Part shown: positions 48,970 through 57,619 of the stretch, in pieces | How the letters are laid out: each line of letters starts with the position of its first letter | How positions within the stretch are numbered: the stretch's first letter is position 1 | NCBI RefSeq assembly: GCF_007997005.1 | Contig: NZ_VOSL01000023.1 | Span: 1-64,000 of the forward strand | Direction: 5' to 3' | DNA: 64,000 nucleotides | From: Lujinxingia vulgaris | GTDB lineage: Bacteria; Myxococcota_A; Bradymonadia; Bradymonadales; Bradymonadaceae | Made by a program: the position numbers and the translations under genes | Notes under the pieces: model-generated | Seen by the model: only the letters and a program-made list of their open reading frames with translations | Told to the model about the DNA's origin: nothing | Databases searched by the model: none

Positions 48970-51897
48970 ATGAGCATTTTTGATAAAATAGGCGCCCGCG
49001 TGGGCGACTTCCTCGATGAGGTCTTGCTGCCCGAAGACGTGCGCCTGCTGCACGAGCGCGCCCGCGAGGCGATGGATCGCGGCGAATATGTGCGCGCCCG
49101 ACATCTTCTCGATGAGGCGCTGCGGCGCCGCCCCGATATCGAGCGCACCCACCACCTGCTGGGCCTTTGCCTGGCCTTTCGCGAGGAGTTCGAGGAAGCG
49201 ATCCAGGCCTTTGAGCGCGCGCTGGCCATTCGCGAAGAGCCCTCCACCCTCTTTCACCTCGGGCTGACCCTGGAGCGTATGGGTCGCAGCGCCGAGGCCC
49301 AGGCGCATCTTCAGCGCGCCCTGACCCTTGGCGACGAGGCGCCTTTTGACTTTGAGGTGCACCTCGCGCTCGGTCGCATCTACCTGGCGCAGGGTCGCGC
49401 CGACAAGGCAGCGCGCGAACTTCAGCGCGCTCTGCGCCTTCGCGCCGGGCACACCGAGGCCAGCGTGCTTCTGGCCCGCGCGCTGCTTGCCCGCGGCGAC
49501 GAGGCCGGCGCCGCAGCGATCCTCAAGGATCTTCCCGCCGAACACCCCACCCTCGATCACCTGCTCACACTTGGCGAGATCGCCTCGCGTCAGGGCCACC
49601 CCGCCCGCGCCGCAGATGCCTACGAGCATGTGCTCGACCGAAAGCCCGATCACCTCGACGCGCTGGTGGGTGCGGCCCGTGCCCACGTGGCGATGCATCA
49701 GCCCGCGCGAGCAAACCCGCTACTTTTGCGCGCGCTCTCGGTCTGCGAGCCGGACTGCGACGAGGCGATCGCCGCCGACATCCACAGCCTCATCGGCCAG
49801 ACCTACGCCCAGGTCGGCGAACATCGGCGCGCCTTGGAGAGCTTTCGAGCCGCGCTGGCCTTACGCCCCGAACACCTCGGCGCCCTGACCGGCGCCGGCC
49901 AAAGCGCGCTGGAGCTTGAGGACTTCGACCAGGCCCAGGCTTTCTTTGAAGACGCCCTCTCCCACAGCGCCCCCCCCCGCTCCGAGGAGCTCGAACGCGC
50001 CGGTATTCCTCGCCGCGCCGAGCTCCTCTACGGGCTGGGGAGATGCCGGCTTCACTCCGGCGACATGCTGGGTGCCCGCCATCTTCTGGACGAAGCGATC
50101 ATGCTCGCTCCCGACCAACGCGCGCCTTACCTTCACGCGCTGGCCGAGGTCGCCCTGGCGCTGGGCGACGCCGCCGAAGCCCTCATCACCCTGGATGCCG
50201 CGAGCGAAGCGCACCCGACCTCGCGCCTGCAAGCCCGCATCGAGACGACCCGAGAACGCGCGCTGCACCGGCTGACATCGCACTGGCATCCTCCCGAAGA
50301 TGCACAGAGCAGCGCCGAGCTTATCGCTGCGCTCGAGGCGCTCCTCGACCTCTACAGCGCCGACCCACACGCCGGCCCGCTCACAAGCCGGTTGCGCGAG
50401 CTCCTCGACGAGCTCAACGCGCCGCTCTCGGTGGCGATCGTCGGTGAGTTCAACGCGGGGAAGTCCACCCTGGTCAACGCGCTGCTGGGCGAAGCGGTGG
50501 TGCCCATGGGTGTACTCCCCACCACCGCGCATGCCTGCATCATGGGCTACGGCCCGCGCGCCGGCGCCCGCATCGTGTACGAAGACGGCCGCCAGCTTGA
50601 CGTCGACTTCGCCGGTGCCCGTCAGCACATGCGCGAGGAGCCCGAGGCCATCGCGCGCCTCGACTACAGCTACCCTCACCCCCAGCTCCGCTCGATCAAC
50701 TTCTGGGACACGCCCGGCTTCAACGCCCTGGACCCTCGCCATGAAGCTCTGGCCGAGCAGGCACTGGAGCGCGCCGAGGCCATCATCTGGCTGCTCGACG
50801 CCAACCAGGCCCTCAGCGACACCGAGTTTGAACGCCTCGACGCCATCCCCCGCGCCGAGGAGCGCCTGCTCATCGTCCTCAACAAAGTCGACCGCCTCGG
50901 CCCCCCCGAGACCAGGCAGGAGGCCGTCGACGAGATCATCGCCCACATCGAAGATCACGTCGGCCACACCGGCGCGGGCATCTTTGCCATCTCCGCGCTC
51001 GAGGCGCTCAACGCCCGTCGCGAAGACGCCCCGGCGCCGGCGGCCTTCGAGGCCCTGCTTGAGACGATCGACCTGAGCCTGATTCAGCGTTCCACCCGCA
51101 TCAAGGTCTCCGCGGCACGCAGCGCGCTCGACCAGTGGCTGGGCGATCTTCATGGCCTTCGCGACCGGCTCGATCAGAGCTACGCCGACCACCTCGCCAC
51201 TCTGGCTCGCCTTCGTTCGCATCTCGATCAGCAGTCGCCAGCGCCGGCGCCCCGGGCCGCCTCGGAGGCCGAGGCTCTCATCGACCAGCTCGACTTCGTC
51301 GTCATCGGCGTCGAGCGCGAGATCAGCGAGGCGCTCCGACCCCGCGGCCGCATCTTCACCCGCCAGCGCCTCGATGAGGAAGACCGCGACTTCATCGTCG
51401 AGCTCTTCGCCCGCCGCGTCGACGACCTCCTCGATCGCGCCATGCAACGCGTCCTTCAGGATATCGAAGCGCTCGAAGCCACACTCGCCACCGAGATCAG
51501 CCCGACGCTCGGCGCGCTCAACCTCAATGAGGCCCGCGCGCTACGCCGACGCCTCGACGGCTTCTTCGACGCCTCCCGCGCGCTCAAGAGCGCGCTCCGT
51601 GACCGCGTCTTCGGCCATTGGCGCGCCCGTGCCCAGGGCCAACTTCGCGCCGCAAGCGCCGCCGCCTTTGAAGAACTCCTCGCCATGCCCCCCGAAGATG
51701 TCGCCGGACGACGCGACCGTCTCCGTGCGCTTCTGCCTCGTGTCGACCAGAGTTTTACCGAGCCCCTGGCCGAGTGGCTGCGGGAATTTTCCCTTGCTGC
51801 GACGCGCTTTTGCGATAGGCTCCAGCGCGACCTCGAAGCACTCCGGCTGGAGGCGCATCACCGCTACAACCTGACCCCCTCGGCCCCCTCCTCATGA
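48970..51897 (+). CDS. TPR-repeat / dynamin-like GTPase fusion protein
   Basis: A 975-residue protein. Residues about 25-450 are TPR repeats (ARHLLDEALRRRPDIERTHHLL and successors). A dynamin-type G domain follows: P-loop GEFNAGKST (492-500), FWDTPG (578-583) and NKVD (638-641). The C-terminal 250 residues are long helices as in the dynamin stalk, without a clear membrane segment. Bacterial dynamin-like proteins remodel membranes or act in defence; fusion to a long TPR array suggests recruitment by protein partners. The lipoprotein gene downstream overlaps it by 4 bases. The ATG at 48970 is the only credible start. Confidence 0.92.
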   Translation: MSIFDKIGARVGDFLDEVLLPEDVRLLHERAREAMDRGEYVRARHLLDEALRRRPDIERTHHLLGLCLAFREEFEEAIQAFERALAIREEPSTLFHLGLTLERMGRSAEAQAHLQRALTLGDEAPFDFEVHLALGRIYLAQGRADKAARELQRALRLRAGHTEASVLLARALLARGDEAGAAAILKDLPAEHPTLDHLLTLGEIASRQGHPARAADAYEHVLDRKPDHLDALVGAARAHVAMHQPARANPLLLRALSVCEPDCDEAIAADIHSLIGQTYAQVGEHRRALESFRAALALRPEHLGALTGAGQSALELEDFDQAQAFFEDALSHSAPPRSEELERAGIPRRAELLYGLGRCRLHSGDMLGARHLLDEAIMLAPDQRAPYLHALAEVALALGDAAEALITLDAASEAHPTSRLQARIETTRERALHRLTSHWHPPEDAQSSAELIAALEALLDLYSADPHAGPLTSRLRELLDELNAPLSVAIVGEFNAGKSTLVNALLGEAVVPMGVLPTTAHACIMGYGPRAGARIVYEDGRQLDVDFAGARQHMREEPEAIARLDYSYPHPQLRSINFWDTPGFNALDPRHEALAEQALERAEAIIWLLDANQALSDTEFERLDAIPRAEERLLIVLNKVDRLGPPETRQEAVDEIIAHIEDHVGHTGAGIFAISALEALNARREDAPAPAAFEALLETIDLSLIQRSTRIKVSAARSALDQWLGDLHGLRDRLDQSYADHLATLARLRSHLDQQSPAPAPRAASEAEALIDQLDFVVIGVEREISEALRPRGRIFTRQRLDEEDRDFIVELFARRVDDLLDRAMQRVLQDIEALEATLATEISPTLGALNLNEARALRRRLDGFFDASRALKSALRDRVFGHWRARAQGQLRAASAAAFEELLAMPPEDVAGRRDRLRALLPRVDQSFTEPLAEWLREFSLAATRFCDRLQRDLEALRLEAHHRYNLTPSAPSS

Positions 51898-52550
51898 ACT
51901 TTTCTGCCTTACTCGCACGCTCGCGTTTTCTGCTGGTTCTCTGTGCCTTTGCCGCGCTGGTGGCATGCGCCGATGACGCTGCAGAGGGGCCCAAGGCCGA
52001 CGCCGGTCCCGACGTGACCGCCTCCTCCGAGGAGGCCGGTCAGGGCGACGTCGCCCCCGATTTTGAGAGCGCTCAGCCGGCTCAAGAACATGTCGCGACC
52101 TCCACCAAACGAGGCACCATCGCGGCGATGCCCCCCCTCTCGCTGGGCACCTTCCTCTCCCGCTCCGACGCCCAGGAGTTTATCCCCAACACCCCGCTCG
52201 ATGAGGCGCCCTTTCCGGGGCAGCGAGTGAGCTCAAGCTATAACGCGGTGCGTTACACCCCGCGCGAAGGCGACAGTTTCGGCCTCGCTCTTCAGGTCTG
52301 GTCCCCCCCGACCAACGACGCCGCCGCAGAGCGCGTAGCCTCGTTGCGCGAGCAATTCCTCAACGTCGCAGACGCTCCGCAGAGTGCGCTCCCCGAGGGC
52401 GCGTTCACCTCGGAGCGCGCCGGAATTCGCACACTGGTCTTCCGCTCTACCGAGCGCTCCTACGCGTTCGCCCTGAGCTGCGGGCTCGATCACTGCCGCA
52501 ACTGGCGGCCCCTGATTGAGCTCGGCGAGTCGATCGCAAAGAAACAATAA
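51894..52550 (+). CDS. Lipoprotein of unknown function coupled to the GTPase gene
   Basis: A 218-residue protein with a lipobox (LVAC, Cys25), an acidic/Ala spacer of about 45 residues, and a compact mature domain (about 75-215) with two cysteines near the C-terminus (LSCGLDHCRNW). Its ATG overlaps the stop of the TPR-GTPase gene (ATGA). The overall layout, short strands then SLREQFLNV and a helical end, is that of a small alpha/beta domain. I do not recognise the family. The pairing with a dynamin-like GTPase suggests an envelope role. Confidence 0.75.
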   Translation: MNFSALLARSRFLLVLCAFAALVACADDAAEGPKADAGPDVTASSEEAGQGDVAPDFESAQPAQEHVATSTKRGTIAAMPPLSLGTFLSRSDAQEFIPNTPLDEAPFPGQRVSSSYNAVRYTPREGDSFGLALQVWSPPTNDAAAERVASLREQFLNVADAPQSALPEGAFTSERAGIRTLVFRSTERSYAFALSCGLDHCRNWRPLIELGESIAKKQ

Positions 52551-52593
52551 ACCAAACAAAACCAACCACTTAGGCGATAGACGCGCGTCATCT

Positions 52594-53538
52594 TCACGAG
52601 CGATGCGCGTCCAGGTGTGCGAGCAGACATGCGTTGACCTCGTCGGTAGCGTCTCGCTGCACCCAGTGACTTGCGCCCTCAATGCGATGCACCCTGGCTG
52701 CCGCGCAACGCGCTACCGCGGGCTCAATCAGGCTGGTGTGCAGCGCGCTATCGGCCGTGCCCCAGATCACACACATCGGCAACTCAATCAGCGCGGGCTC
52801 TGGCGCGCGAAGGCTGTAGCGCGCCGCCCGGTACCACGAGAGCATGCCCCGCAACGCCTGCGGCTGGCGCCAGGCCTCCATGTAGCGCGTGATCTCCTCG
52901 CGTTGAAACGACCCCTTCTTAGCTTCACCCACCATCGCGCCCCGGAGCGCCCCGTAGTCACGGGCCGAGAGCATCTTTTCTGCCAGCCCCGGCACCTGAA
53001 AGAGCATCACGTACCAGCTTCGCCAGAACTGGTTAGGGTTCGACCACAACGCCCGGGCCAACACCTTGACCGGCGGGCAGTTAAGCACCGTCGCCGAGCT
53101 AAAACGATCCGGCCTGTGCGCCGCCAGCCACCAGGTGAGCGCGCCGCCCCAGTCATGCCCCACAAGCTGCGCCCGATCGATGTTGAGCGCATCCATGATC
53201 CCGATCACATCGCCGCCCAACACCTCCAGGCGATAATCCTCCACCGCCTCCGGCTTATCGCTGCGATCGTAGCCCCGCTGAATCGGCATGATCACGCGGT
53301 AGCCCGCCTCCACCAACGCCTCCACCTGCCTGGCCCACCCCATCCAGGAGTCTGGAAAACCGTGCAGCAAAAAGACCGCCGCCCCGTCCTCCGGTCCGGC
53401 AACCGCCACGTGCAGCTGCACCTCGGGTCCGGTGTACGCAAAAAATCGCACCGACTCGCCCAACCCCACCGCTTCGGCCTGCGCGCGGTAGTAGTCGCGG
53501 TTGGCATGAAGAATCAACGCCTCGAAGCTCGCTCCCAT
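52594..53538 (-). CDS. Alpha/beta hydrolase, epoxide-hydrolase-like
   Basis: A 314-residue alpha/beta hydrolase. The oxyanion motif is HGFPDSWMGW, the nucleophile is the Asp in GHDWGGALTWW (epoxide hydrolases use Asp there), and the C-terminal His is in ASHWVQRDA. The lid region has the Tyr residues expected for epoxide opening (SWYRAARYS). The substrate is unknown; haloalkane dehalogenase is less likely, as the usual second Trp is missing. The start at 53538 is preferred to 53553 because GGAG lies 7 bases upstream. Confidence 0.9.
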   Translation of the reverse strand: MGASFEALILHANRDYYRAQAEAVGLGESVRFFAYTGPEVQLHVAVAGPEDGAAVFLLHGFPDSWMGWARQVEALVEAGYRVIMPIQRGYDRSDKPEAVEDYRLEVLGGDVIGIMDALNIDRAQLVGHDWGGALTWWLAAHRPDRFSSATVLNCPPVKVLARALWSNPNQFWRSWYVMLFQVPGLAEKMLSARDYGALRGAMVGEAKKGSFQREEITRYMEAWRQPQALRGMLSWYRAARYSLRAPEPALIELPMCVIWGTADSALHTSLIEPAVARCAAARVHRIEGASHWVQRDATDEVNACLLAHLDAHRS

Positions 53539-53603
53539 CACATCACTCCACATTGAACAGTATTCATCCCATCAACGAGCCCCACTCTATCGCGCCGCCG
53601 CCA

Positions 53604-53640
53604 GAAAAAAAGAGCCGCCCGCGCTTCGCGCGGACGGCTC
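53604..53640 (-). terminator. Terminator after the HMG-CoA reductase gene
   Basis: A 13-position stem with one mismatch (53612-53624 with 53628-53640), followed on the minus strand by seven T. It lies 81 bases past the stop. Confidence 0.92.
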
Positions 53641-53720
53641 CCTGACCTTCACACCTCTCGACTCACCCGACCGCCCCGGGCTCACGCCATCACCGGCGCA
53701 GGCAACCCGAGCGCGCGACA

Positions 53721-55085
53721 TCAGCTGGCCGCCTCCAGCTCCCCGGAGGCGCGCATCGCCAGAAGAATCTCACGGGCGCGATGCACCTTGATCTCACCAT
53801 CTTCGATGAGCCGCTCCACCACACGGTCCAACTCTTCAGGTTGTGCACCGGCGGTCGCCGCCACGCTGCGCGCGTGCAGCGACATATGCCCGCGCTGAAT
53901 GCCCTCGGTCGCCAGCGCCTTAAGCGCCCCCATATTCTGGGCCAGCCCCACCGCGCCCATCACCTCGGCCAGTTCCGCGGCCGACTCGATACGCAGGATC
54001 TTGTGAGCGAGCTGCACGGTGGGGTGCAGACGAATCGGACCGCCGACGGTACCAACCTGAATCGGGATCTCCAGAATCCCCACCAGGGCCTCCCCCTCAA
54101 TGCGCCAGATCGCCATCGGGCGGTAACGCCCGTCGCGCGCGCAGTAGGCATGCGCGCCGGCCTCCAGCGCGCGCCAGTCATTGCCGGTCGCGATGCACAC
54201 CGCGCCGATCCCGTTCATGATGCCTTTATTATGCGTCGCCGCCCGGTAGGGATCGACCTCGGCAAACTCACTGGCCAGCACGATGCCCTCGGCAACCTCT
54301 TTGCCGCTGAAGGACTTCCACGCCAGATCGCTGAAAGGGATGCGGCAAGTCGCGCGCACTTTTCGACGATCCGCCAGGTTGCTCAAAATCCTCAAAAAGA
54401 CCCGACCGCCGGTGAGCTCTTCGATGCGCGGCGCCATGCCCTCGGCCACCGAGTTGATGGCGTTGGCCCCCATCGCGTCGCAGCAGTCGATGAAGAGGTG
54501 CACCACCAGCATCCGCTGGTAGTTGCCCTCATCGATCAGCCGAACCTCCAGCCCGGTGACCCCGCCGCCACGCTCGACCATATTGGGCTGCAGCGCGTTG
54601 GCCGAAGCAATCAGCTCCTCGCGCTGCGCCTCAATCGCCTCGCGCGCCTTATCCCAATCCTGACACCCGACGACCTGCACCTGGCCGATCATCACGTTGC
54701 CCTCAGCGCGCGCTTCGAACCCGCCGCTGCCGCGCGCGATCTTGGCCACGTGGCTCACCGCCGCGATGATGCTCGGCTCTTCCACCGCCATCGGCACCAG
54801 ATAGTCGCGCCCGTTGACCTTGAAGTTCAGCCCCAGCCCCAGCGGCAGCTCCAGCACCCCGATGGCGTTCTCCACCATCTGGTTGGCCATCTGCGCGTCC
54901 AGACCGCCGCCGTGGCTGCGCAACAAAGCGGCGTCCTGCGCGTCAATCACCCCGCGCTCCACCAGCAAGTCCACCCGCTCACGGGTGTTCATCCGGTAAA
55001 AGCCTCCGATACGGCTGCTGGGCCGTTCGTTATCGTCCTGACAACTCACTCGATCGTCACGTTGTGCTCTGCGAGTCTCCAACAT
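53721..55085 (-). CDS. Class II hydroxymethylglutaryl-CoA reductase
   Basis: A 454-residue enzyme that matches Pseudomonas mevalonii HMG-CoA reductase throughout. Catalytic residues: the VEEPS glutamate (102/103), K287 in ATHNKGIMNG, D303 in ATGNDWRA and H404 in HMSLHAR. It interconverts HMG-CoA and mevalonate; myxobacteria use the mevalonate pathway for isoprenoids. The full start at 55085 is kept because GGGAG lies 6 bases before it and the SSRIGGFYRM segment aligns with the N-terminal SRLPAF of the family; a shorter start at 54992 would lose that. No other mevalonate gene is nearby. Confidence 0.95.
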   Translation of the reverse strand: MLETRRAQRDDRVSCQDDNERPSSRIGGFYRMNTRERVDLLVERGVIDAQDAALLRSHGGGLDAQMANQMVENAIGVLELPLGLGLNFKVNGRDYLVPMAVEEPSIIAAVSHVAKIARGSGGFEARAEGNVMIGQVQVVGCQDWDKAREAIEAQREELIASANALQPNMVERGGGVTGLEVRLIDEGNYQRMLVVHLFIDCCDAMGANAINSVAEGMAPRIEELTGGRVFLRILSNLADRRKVRATCRIPFSDLAWKSFSGKEVAEGIVLASEFAEVDPYRAATHNKGIMNGIGAVCIATGNDWRALEAGAHAYCARDGRYRPMAIWRIEGEALVGILEIPIQVGTVGGPIRLHPTVQLAHKILRIESAAELAEVMGAVGLAQNMGALKALATEGIQRGHMSLHARSVAATAGAQPEELDRVVERLIEDGEIKVHRAREILLAMRASGELEAAS

Positions 55086-55259
55086 CGCTCGCTCCCATAC
55101 AAAAGGTCATCTGAGGGTCGTCCACAGCACCCTGCGGATCGCTGACCGATGAACCTTCGACGCCACCCCCGTCCAGGGCAAACCAGAATCGACGAATGGT
55201 CGCCTCCGCCGATAACCGGTCGCGTCACTCCGTAAATGGTCGCTCACTTCGGGCGCCCC

Positions 55260-55586
55260 TTAAGGCCGCACCCACACTCGCTCATCCTCAACCACCACCT
55301 CATAGACGTGCACCGGCGCTGAGCGGTGATCGCAGCGCCCCGTCTCCAGATCAAACGCGTACTGATGATGCGGGCAGATGATCTTCCCGTCGAAGATCAC
55401 CCCGTAGGCCATCGACCGTGACTTATGCGGGCAGATCTCATCGACCGCCCGCACCCGCTCGCCATCCATGCAGAGCAGCACCGAGCGCTCGCCAACTTTG
55501 ACGCGCGAAGGCAAAACCTTGCCCACCTCGTCCAGTCCGCAGACCTCTTCAAAACCCTGCGCCAGTAGCTCTTCTCGTGTCGCCAT
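55260..55586 (-). CDS. Rieske [2Fe-2S] ferredoxin-like protein
   Basis: A 108-residue soluble Rieske domain. Ligands are in CPHKSRSM (C-x-H) and CPHHQYAFDLETG (C-x2-H). The size and lack of membrane anchor match small Rieske ferredoxins and NirD-like subunits; no oxygenase or reductase partner is adjacent. GGAG lies 6 bases before the ATG. An 18-bp inverted repeat, shared with the array near 24.4 kb, lies 44 bases upstream. Confidence 0.92.
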   Translation of the reverse strand: MATREELLAQGFEEVCGLDEVGKVLPSRVKVGERSVLLCMDGERVRAVDEICPHKSRSMAYGVIFDGKIICPHHQYAFDLETGRCDHRSAPVHVYEVVVEDERVWVRP

Positions 55587-55630
55587 CGTTGCTCCAGAAG
55601 CGTCCGTCGAGGCCCACTGACCCCGCGTTT

Positions 55631-55648
55631 GTTCACGAACCCTTGAAC
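55631..55648. promoter_or_regulatory. 18-bp inverted-repeat element, distant copy
   Basis: GTTCA-N6-CTTGAAC, 44-62 bases upstream of the Rieske start codon. Its placement and orientation relative to the gene are the same as those of the copy upstream of the beta-helix lipoprotein. Confidence 0.55.
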
Positions 55649-55753
55649 ACCGGCGCCCATTCCTCTCTACCGCCCCGGCGCGCCCTCTTCAACTCCCACC
55701 TCGTCCTCTCTCAGGAGGTCGCGCCCGTCGCCCGGCAACCTGCCGCGGCGAGC

Positions 55754-57451
55754 CTAGTACAATTTGGTCACGTCGATGCCGCGGTAGTAATGGGTCAGGA
55801 TCTCGCGATGCGTCTTGCCCTGCGACGCCATCCCAATCGCCCCGGTCTGGCACATCCCCACCCCGTGACCAAAGCCGCCCCCGCGGAAGTTGAACGTGCG
55901 CACAAACCCATCTCGCCCCTTCTCCATCGACATCACAAAGAGCCCGCTGCGCAGCCCTCCGAAGAGCCTGCGCACGTTGAGTTCTCGCTCCACCACCGCC
56001 TCGCCACGCTCCCCCTCAAGGCGCAGCCGAATCACGCGCCCGCTCACCCCGCGGCTGATCACCTCAGCATGGCGAATCCGGCCGATATCTTCGCCGCGCT
56101 CCGCGAGCCAGCTCTGCGCCTGGGACGCCTCCACCTCTCGCGTCCACCGGTAGAGCCGCGCGCTGCTCACCGGCGCCGTCTTGCTGTAGGCCGGAAAATC
56201 GCTGGCGAGAAACGCCTCGATATTCGCCTCGGTAATGCCGTCTTTAAACGCCTCCGGCACATCGCCTGCCGGCGCATCCGGACGTCCCCGAAGATGCGGC
56301 CAGGGCTCAGCATCCCAAACTGTCTCGTTATTCTCGGTGAAGCCTGCGGCGTTGGAGCTGTACACCGCATCGACGATGCGATTGCCCGCCAACATCACCT
56401 CGCCATGGGTGGCGTCGACGGCCTCATTGGTGCGCGGGTCCTCATTGTCGATGCCCCCGTACACCTGATCGTACACATCGGCGCGCAGCATGTAGGGGTC
56501 TGCGAGATTGCGAACGCCGATGGCGGCAAAGATATTATTTCGCGCTGCGATCGCCTGCGCCCTGAGCGCCCCCTGGGGGGCCGAGGCGTAAATCTCAGAC
56601 GGGACGGTGCCTTTCAGCACCCGCTCCGCCCCCAGGTTATTGATCACCGCGACCTTGCCGTTCTTGTCCGAGGCAAAGATCAGCTCTCCGGTGTAGCGCC
56701 GGGTCTCCTCCCCGGCGTCATACGATTTTTTGATCCCGGGCACCGAATAGCGAATCGACTCCTCTCGCCCCCGCCGCGAGCTCACCCAGAGCACGTCATC
56801 GTGGCGAATGCTCACATCGAGCCCCCGGCCACTCAGCGTCAGTGTGCCTCCCGGAAACTCCAGGCGCTCACTGTGCACGCTGCCGTTGATGCCGAACTGC
56901 GCCTCCAGCCGACGCCGCAACGACTGCGCCTCATCAAAGGTGTCCGCCCCGCCCACGCAAACAAGGATCACCCGCGAATCAAACACCTTGCCGCGCACCG
57001 CAAAGAGCCCCCCCACCTCAAAGGTGCGCGGCATCATCCCGCGTCCCTCCCACTGCCCGAGCACGCCGTCGACCCGCTCGCGCTGGTCCACTGCCACCCG
57101 GTCCACCACCACCCAGTGCTTGTAGCGCCCCGCCCTCCCGTTGCTCATCGTGACCGTGTACGTCGTATCCCCCGGAAGATCGATCTCCGGCCCCCCCGGC
57201 CCCTGCGGCATCACCCGTATCGGCTCGCTCGGCGTAAACTCAACCTGCTCCTCGCCCTCCAGAATCCCCAGCCGAATCAGCGGATCGCCGCGTCGCGTAA
57301 AGTTGAGCTGCGGCGCATACAACATCGCCACCCGATCCGCCGTCGAGAGCTCGCGCCCCTGCGCGCTGGCGTGATGCTGCGCTCCCATCACCATCAGGAG
57401 CGCCACCATCGCACCCCACCCGAACTTCCCAAACACCTGACTGCTCTGCAT
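55754..57451 (-). CDS. SpoIID/LytB-domain protein
   Basis: A 565-residue exported protein: signal peptide (cleavage near ASA-QG), a N-terminal region with SPOR-like spacing (about 140-210), then a SpoIID/LytB domain (about 270-560). Signature segments are LKGTVPSEIYASAPQGALRAQAIAAR, NAAGFTENNETVW and the C-terminal GGGFGHGVGMCQTGAIGMA. SpoIID is a lytic transglycosylase acting on peptide-stripped glycan; homologues outside spore formers are thought to act in wall remodelling or amidase activation. The ATG at 57451 has AGGTAGG just upstream. Confidence 0.92.
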   Translation of the reverse strand: MQSSQVFGKFGWGAMVALLMVMGAQHHASAQGRELSTADRVAMLYAPQLNFTRRGDPLIRLGILEGEEQVEFTPSEPIRVMPQGPGGPEIDLPGDTTYTVTMSNGRAGRYKHWVVVDRVAVDQRERVDGVLGQWEGRGMMPRTFEVGGLFAVRGKVFDSRVILVCVGGADTFDEAQSLRRRLEAQFGINGSVHSERLEFPGGTLTLSGRGLDVSIRHDDVLWVSSRRGREESIRYSVPGIKKSYDAGEETRRYTGELIFASDKNGKVAVINNLGAERVLKGTVPSEIYASAPQGALRAQAIAARNNIFAAIGVRNLADPYMLRADVYDQVYGGIDNEDPRTNEAVDATHGEVMLAGNRIVDAVYSSNAAGFTENNETVWDAEPWPHLRGRPDAPAGDVPEAFKDGITEANIEAFLASDFPAYSKTAPVSSARLYRWTREVEASQAQSWLAERGEDIGRIRHAEVISRGVSGRVIRLRLEGERGEAVVERELNVRRLFGGLRSGLFVMSMEKGRDGFVRTFNFRGGGFGHGVGMCQTGAIGMASQGKTHREILTHYYRGIDVTKLY

Positions 57452-57517
57452 CGCCTACCTGTACGTCGTCTGCCGATTCCATGGCCTCTCCCCCACCATA
57501 ACCCGAGCGTGCCCCGG

Positions 57518-57562
57518 ATGCACCAACGCCGGCGCCCTTTTGAGACGCCGGCGTTGGTGCAT
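57518..57562. terminator. Perfect 17-bp inverted repeat between SpoIID and the giant lipoprotein gene
   Basis: 57518-57534 pairs exactly with 57546-57562 around an 11-base loop. There is no T tract on either strand. It lies 58 bases past the stop of the gene at 57620, so it may be its terminator. Confidence 0.6.
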
Positions 57563-57619
57563 GCCTTGCTCGATCGTGGGTTCACGCGCAGGCCCAGGCC
57601 GCGCGCTTTTCCTGCAAAC

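Noticed and set aside
52594-53538. Haloalkane dehalogenase assignment for the alpha/beta hydrolase
   Set aside because: The Asp nucleophile fits, but the halide-binding Trp pair is not evident and lid tyrosines favour an epoxide hydrolase.
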